NCBI GenBank assembly: GCA_026874595.1
Contig: CM049310.1
Coordinates: forward strand, 47,319,058-47,383,057
Origin: Sipunculus nudus
Lineage: Eukaryota; Annelida; Sipuncula; Golfingiida; Sipunculidae
Direction of reading: 5' to 3'
DNA: 64,000 nucleotides
Shown: piece by piece, positions 61,606-64,000 of the stretch
Layout: every line of letters begins with the position of its first letter
Position numbering within the stretch: position 1 is the first letter of the stretch
The notes under the pieces: generated by a model
What the model saw: only the letters and a program-made list of their open reading frames with translations
The model's database searches: none
Told to the model about the DNA's origin: nothing
Position numbers and translations under genes: made by a program

Positions 61606-61974
61606 ATACAGTTCTCTTCATGTAATGAAGTAATTTTTGTAATGCCTGTTTTTTACTTATTCTCTGCTTTGATGTTTGAGAAAACAAGCCTATATGTTTC
61701 CAATGAAAATTCTTGAGAAGTTGAAGGTACAGTCAAAAGGCAGCAGATCAATAGAAAATGAAAACGATGCAGTGTTTATAACTCTTGCACGTGATGGAGG
61801 AACAAAGAAAGGAGCGCTCATCTTTTTCCATGGTGATTGAAATGGGTTCAGATTTGTAAAATCACCAATACCGGTATGCTAATACTTCAACTTTAAAAGT
61901 TACAAATTTCATTTTGAGAATGTTACTACTTTTAATTCAGATTATTTATACGTTTGAAGTTGCAATTGTGATCT

Positions 61975-62585
61975 TCGTGCATGACTGATAAACATTCCTT
62001 TTCAAGTCTTGTGGAAAAAATTTACAATCACAGAGACAATAAGGTTTGTTCCCAATACAGATGAGTCCCTCATGCAGATATTTAAAACGTACTAAGAGTG
62101 GTTGGGCTGTTTCATGTACCAAAATCACAGTACACATACAATACTGAATATGCCAAGCACAGTTTTCAAGAGTTTTGCCGCCAGTTTCCCAACGACCACT
62201 GGGGTCATCAACTTACCCATCTGGATGTTGTTCGTTGAGAACCGATTTTGATGGTACGAATGGTTTTCATTTGATCACAGAAAGGATAAAATTATATAAA
62301 TAAAGTTCTCTTAATATGATTTAGTAATTTTTGTAAGGCCTGTTTTTACCTGAAACCCAAAATGTACCCAAGTGCATTAGATCCGCGCAATATTCAATAT
62401 TAAGTATCCTTTTTTTTGCAAAAGCATCAATTTTAAGGAATTTAATTAAATGTTCAGTCAATGAAAGGTATGAGTTCTATAGAAATCGAAAGCGTTTAAA
62501 CAGTTTTAACCCTGATATATGGTCACAGAAAGAGTGCTGAATTAATCTTTTCCATTGTGATCTAACCTGATGCAGAAAAAAAACT
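61975..62585 (+). pseudogene. TDP2: Degenerate tandem copy of the TDP2 3' end
   Basis: Three blocks in the same order as the gene. First, 62026-62043 matches the exon 5 end (AATCACAGAGACAATAAG against AATCTTAGAGACAAAGAG), followed by intron 5 words (AGAGTGGTTGGG, AAAATCACAGTACA). Second, 62176-62238 matches the exon 6 end; its 20 codons and stop stay in frame and keep FP-DHWG and HLD-VR, with one extra codon. Third, the 3' flank (GAGAACCG, AAAGGATAAAATTATATA, AGTTCTCTT, GTAATTTTTGTAAGGCCTG) and more distant sequence to about 62585 match 61545-61870. The rest of intron 5 and the exon 6 front are missing. It cannot encode an enzyme. Confidence 0.85.
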
Positions 62586-62589
62586 ACGC

Positions 62590-63882
62590 ATTGCTACATT
62601 TTGTATACTTGCATATTTTATTAATTTATTAATATCAAATCTAGTTAAAATAAATCGTAATGTATGGTTGTTAATATGATCGTCAGAAATGAACCTTTTT
62701 ATTTAACTGATTGGTTGTAGTGGATTTATCTCTGGTGGGAGTACCATCAATAGCCTTGATTCATTTCTAGCTTGGTCTTTACTGTTTGAAACACCACGTA
62801 AACTGTATATCTGGACAACCATCGACAAGACACAAATCAAAATAGTTTAATACTATTTCCAATTTCATCATGTCATAAGATATGTACACGCTCTCCTACC
62901 ATAAGGTAAATCGGTCACTTTGACCTCATTCCTTCTAGTAATTCGGTAAGGTTATATTGCAATGAAATCCTGTTGAAACTCTTCATAACAACCATCTTTT
63001 TCAACAGATTTGACAAAGTTTCTTCAATATATGATCTTCTGGTACATCTATTTAGGAAATAAGATCAGTATTGAAAAGTTTGTAAAAGTATCAAACTGGC
63101 ATTTAATGCAATTAAAGATTGATTGACAGTTGGGAGTGTGACCAGATCTCAGTGGTAAACACACTGGTGTCCGAAATTCTTGTGGACAGGCCCTTGGATA
63201 ATCAGCTTTGCCTCTTGATAAGTTTGCCATTTGGCTTCAAAATACTTTTATTTCATCATAAAAGATTAAAACTAATGCAGGAGTAGGGTTCCCACGCCCT
63301 TTATTTATTATTGTTTTTAAATATAAGTATTTAAACAGGTCATGATTTTTGTTTGAAGTCCTGCCAAGGATGAGCTAAATTGCCTGTTTCACATGTGACA
63401 GAACATTTCTTGGCAAATTATGGTGAAATGGTCATGAATTGTCGTTAAAGGTCGGGGGAGGAATAATGGTAAAATTAATCTGCTTAAAGTATGGGAACCC
63501 TGAGGAGTGAGAAAAAAAAACGGAGCATGATGTATGGATTATTGTTAACTAACATTACTCACCTGCGTTCACATTTCAGTTAGCCAACCAGAATGAGATT
63601 CTTCACGATTTGGATCATTTTCTCAATACATTATTTCAGCCAGTTACATTATCATCAGTGCGATATTCTCACATACCATCGAGAATAAAGCTGTCCAATT
63701 TCGCACACGATTTAAAATATGTAGTCCGAAAGTATTTCCCCCTTTTTATGTTTCATATAAAGCAGAAACAGTCCATTTTCAAATTCTTTTGTCAAATCAT
63801 TCAAAATATTTAAATGTACGGAGGATATATGTACTGTAAAAACACAAAATATTCCTTTTAATTTTCTTCAAACCATCTAAAA

Positions 63883-63938
<56 letters not shown>

Positions 63939-64000
63939 GATCTAGTAAAGGATATAAAATTTAATATATAAGGCAGTTTGATAATACTGAAACATTAATA
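62590..64000. other. Gene-free DNA to the window edge
   Basis: No gene or exon recognised. An (AT)n tract of about 48 bases lies at 63888-63935. Confidence 0.6.

Noticed and set aside
1-64000. LINE/LTR reverse transcriptase, Helitron helicase or DNA transposase genes
   Set aside because: Despite many transposon-like repeats, no frame shows reverse-transcriptase, integrase, Rep/helicase or DDE motifs; all elements seen appear non-autonomous.

Overview
The window is AT-rich animal nuclear DNA. It has spliced genes with GT-AG introns, long (AT)n, (AG)n and (GT)n microsatellites, homopolymer C/G runs, tRNA-derived SINE-like repeats and many short inverted-repeat elements. Nothing looks prokaryotic, plasmid-borne or viral. 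A bivalve mollusc or close relative is my best inference. It rests mainly on a tandem-core repeat followed by an (ACGG)n microsatellite, the layout known for bivalve 'pearl'/Helitron-like elements, and on the general repeat style. It is not proven by a marker gene.

Only the right-hand third (about 49.9-62.6 kb) holds recognisable genes, arranged head to head. On the minus strand is GOSR2 (membrin/GS27, a Golgi Qb-SNARE). Its three coding exons at 53031-53144, 52230-52387 and 50030-50396 encode 212 residues, the same length as the human protein, and there is a probable untranslated first exon near 55449-55560. On the plus strand is TDP2 (tyrosyl-DNA phosphodiesterase 2). Its six coding exons between 55910 and 61544 join in frame to a 346-residue protein with a UBA-like N-terminus and a complete set of endonuclease/exonuclease/phosphatase motifs. 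The short region between the two gene starts carries a perfect palindromic CRE (55507-55514), so a shared bidirectional promoter is likely. Just downstream of TDP2 lies a decayed tandem copy of its own 3' end (exon 5 tail, intron fragment, exon 6 tail, 3' flank).

The left 50 kb shows no gene I can support. It is a repeat landscape: palindromic short repeats (0-0.6 kb), a conserved dispersed repeat with a hammerhead-like core (10.7 kb), SINE-like units (13.4, 30.5 and 39.3 kb), a near-perfect hairpin (14.5 kb), a 1.17-kb terminal-inverted-repeat element (18.6 kb), a pearl-like element (20.7-21.9 kb) and a 28-41 kb zone of nested large inverted repeats. That zone includes a family of TTAA-bounded elements with three near-complete or expanded members, plus a further fragment at 20.4 kb. 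A 58-bp minisatellite sits inside a TAATCG-rich element at 46 kb.

The two genes act in unrelated pathways: ER-Golgi vesicle fusion, and repair of topoisomerase-II 5'-phosphotyrosyl DNA adducts. Their pairing looks like a shared promoter rather than a functional cluster.
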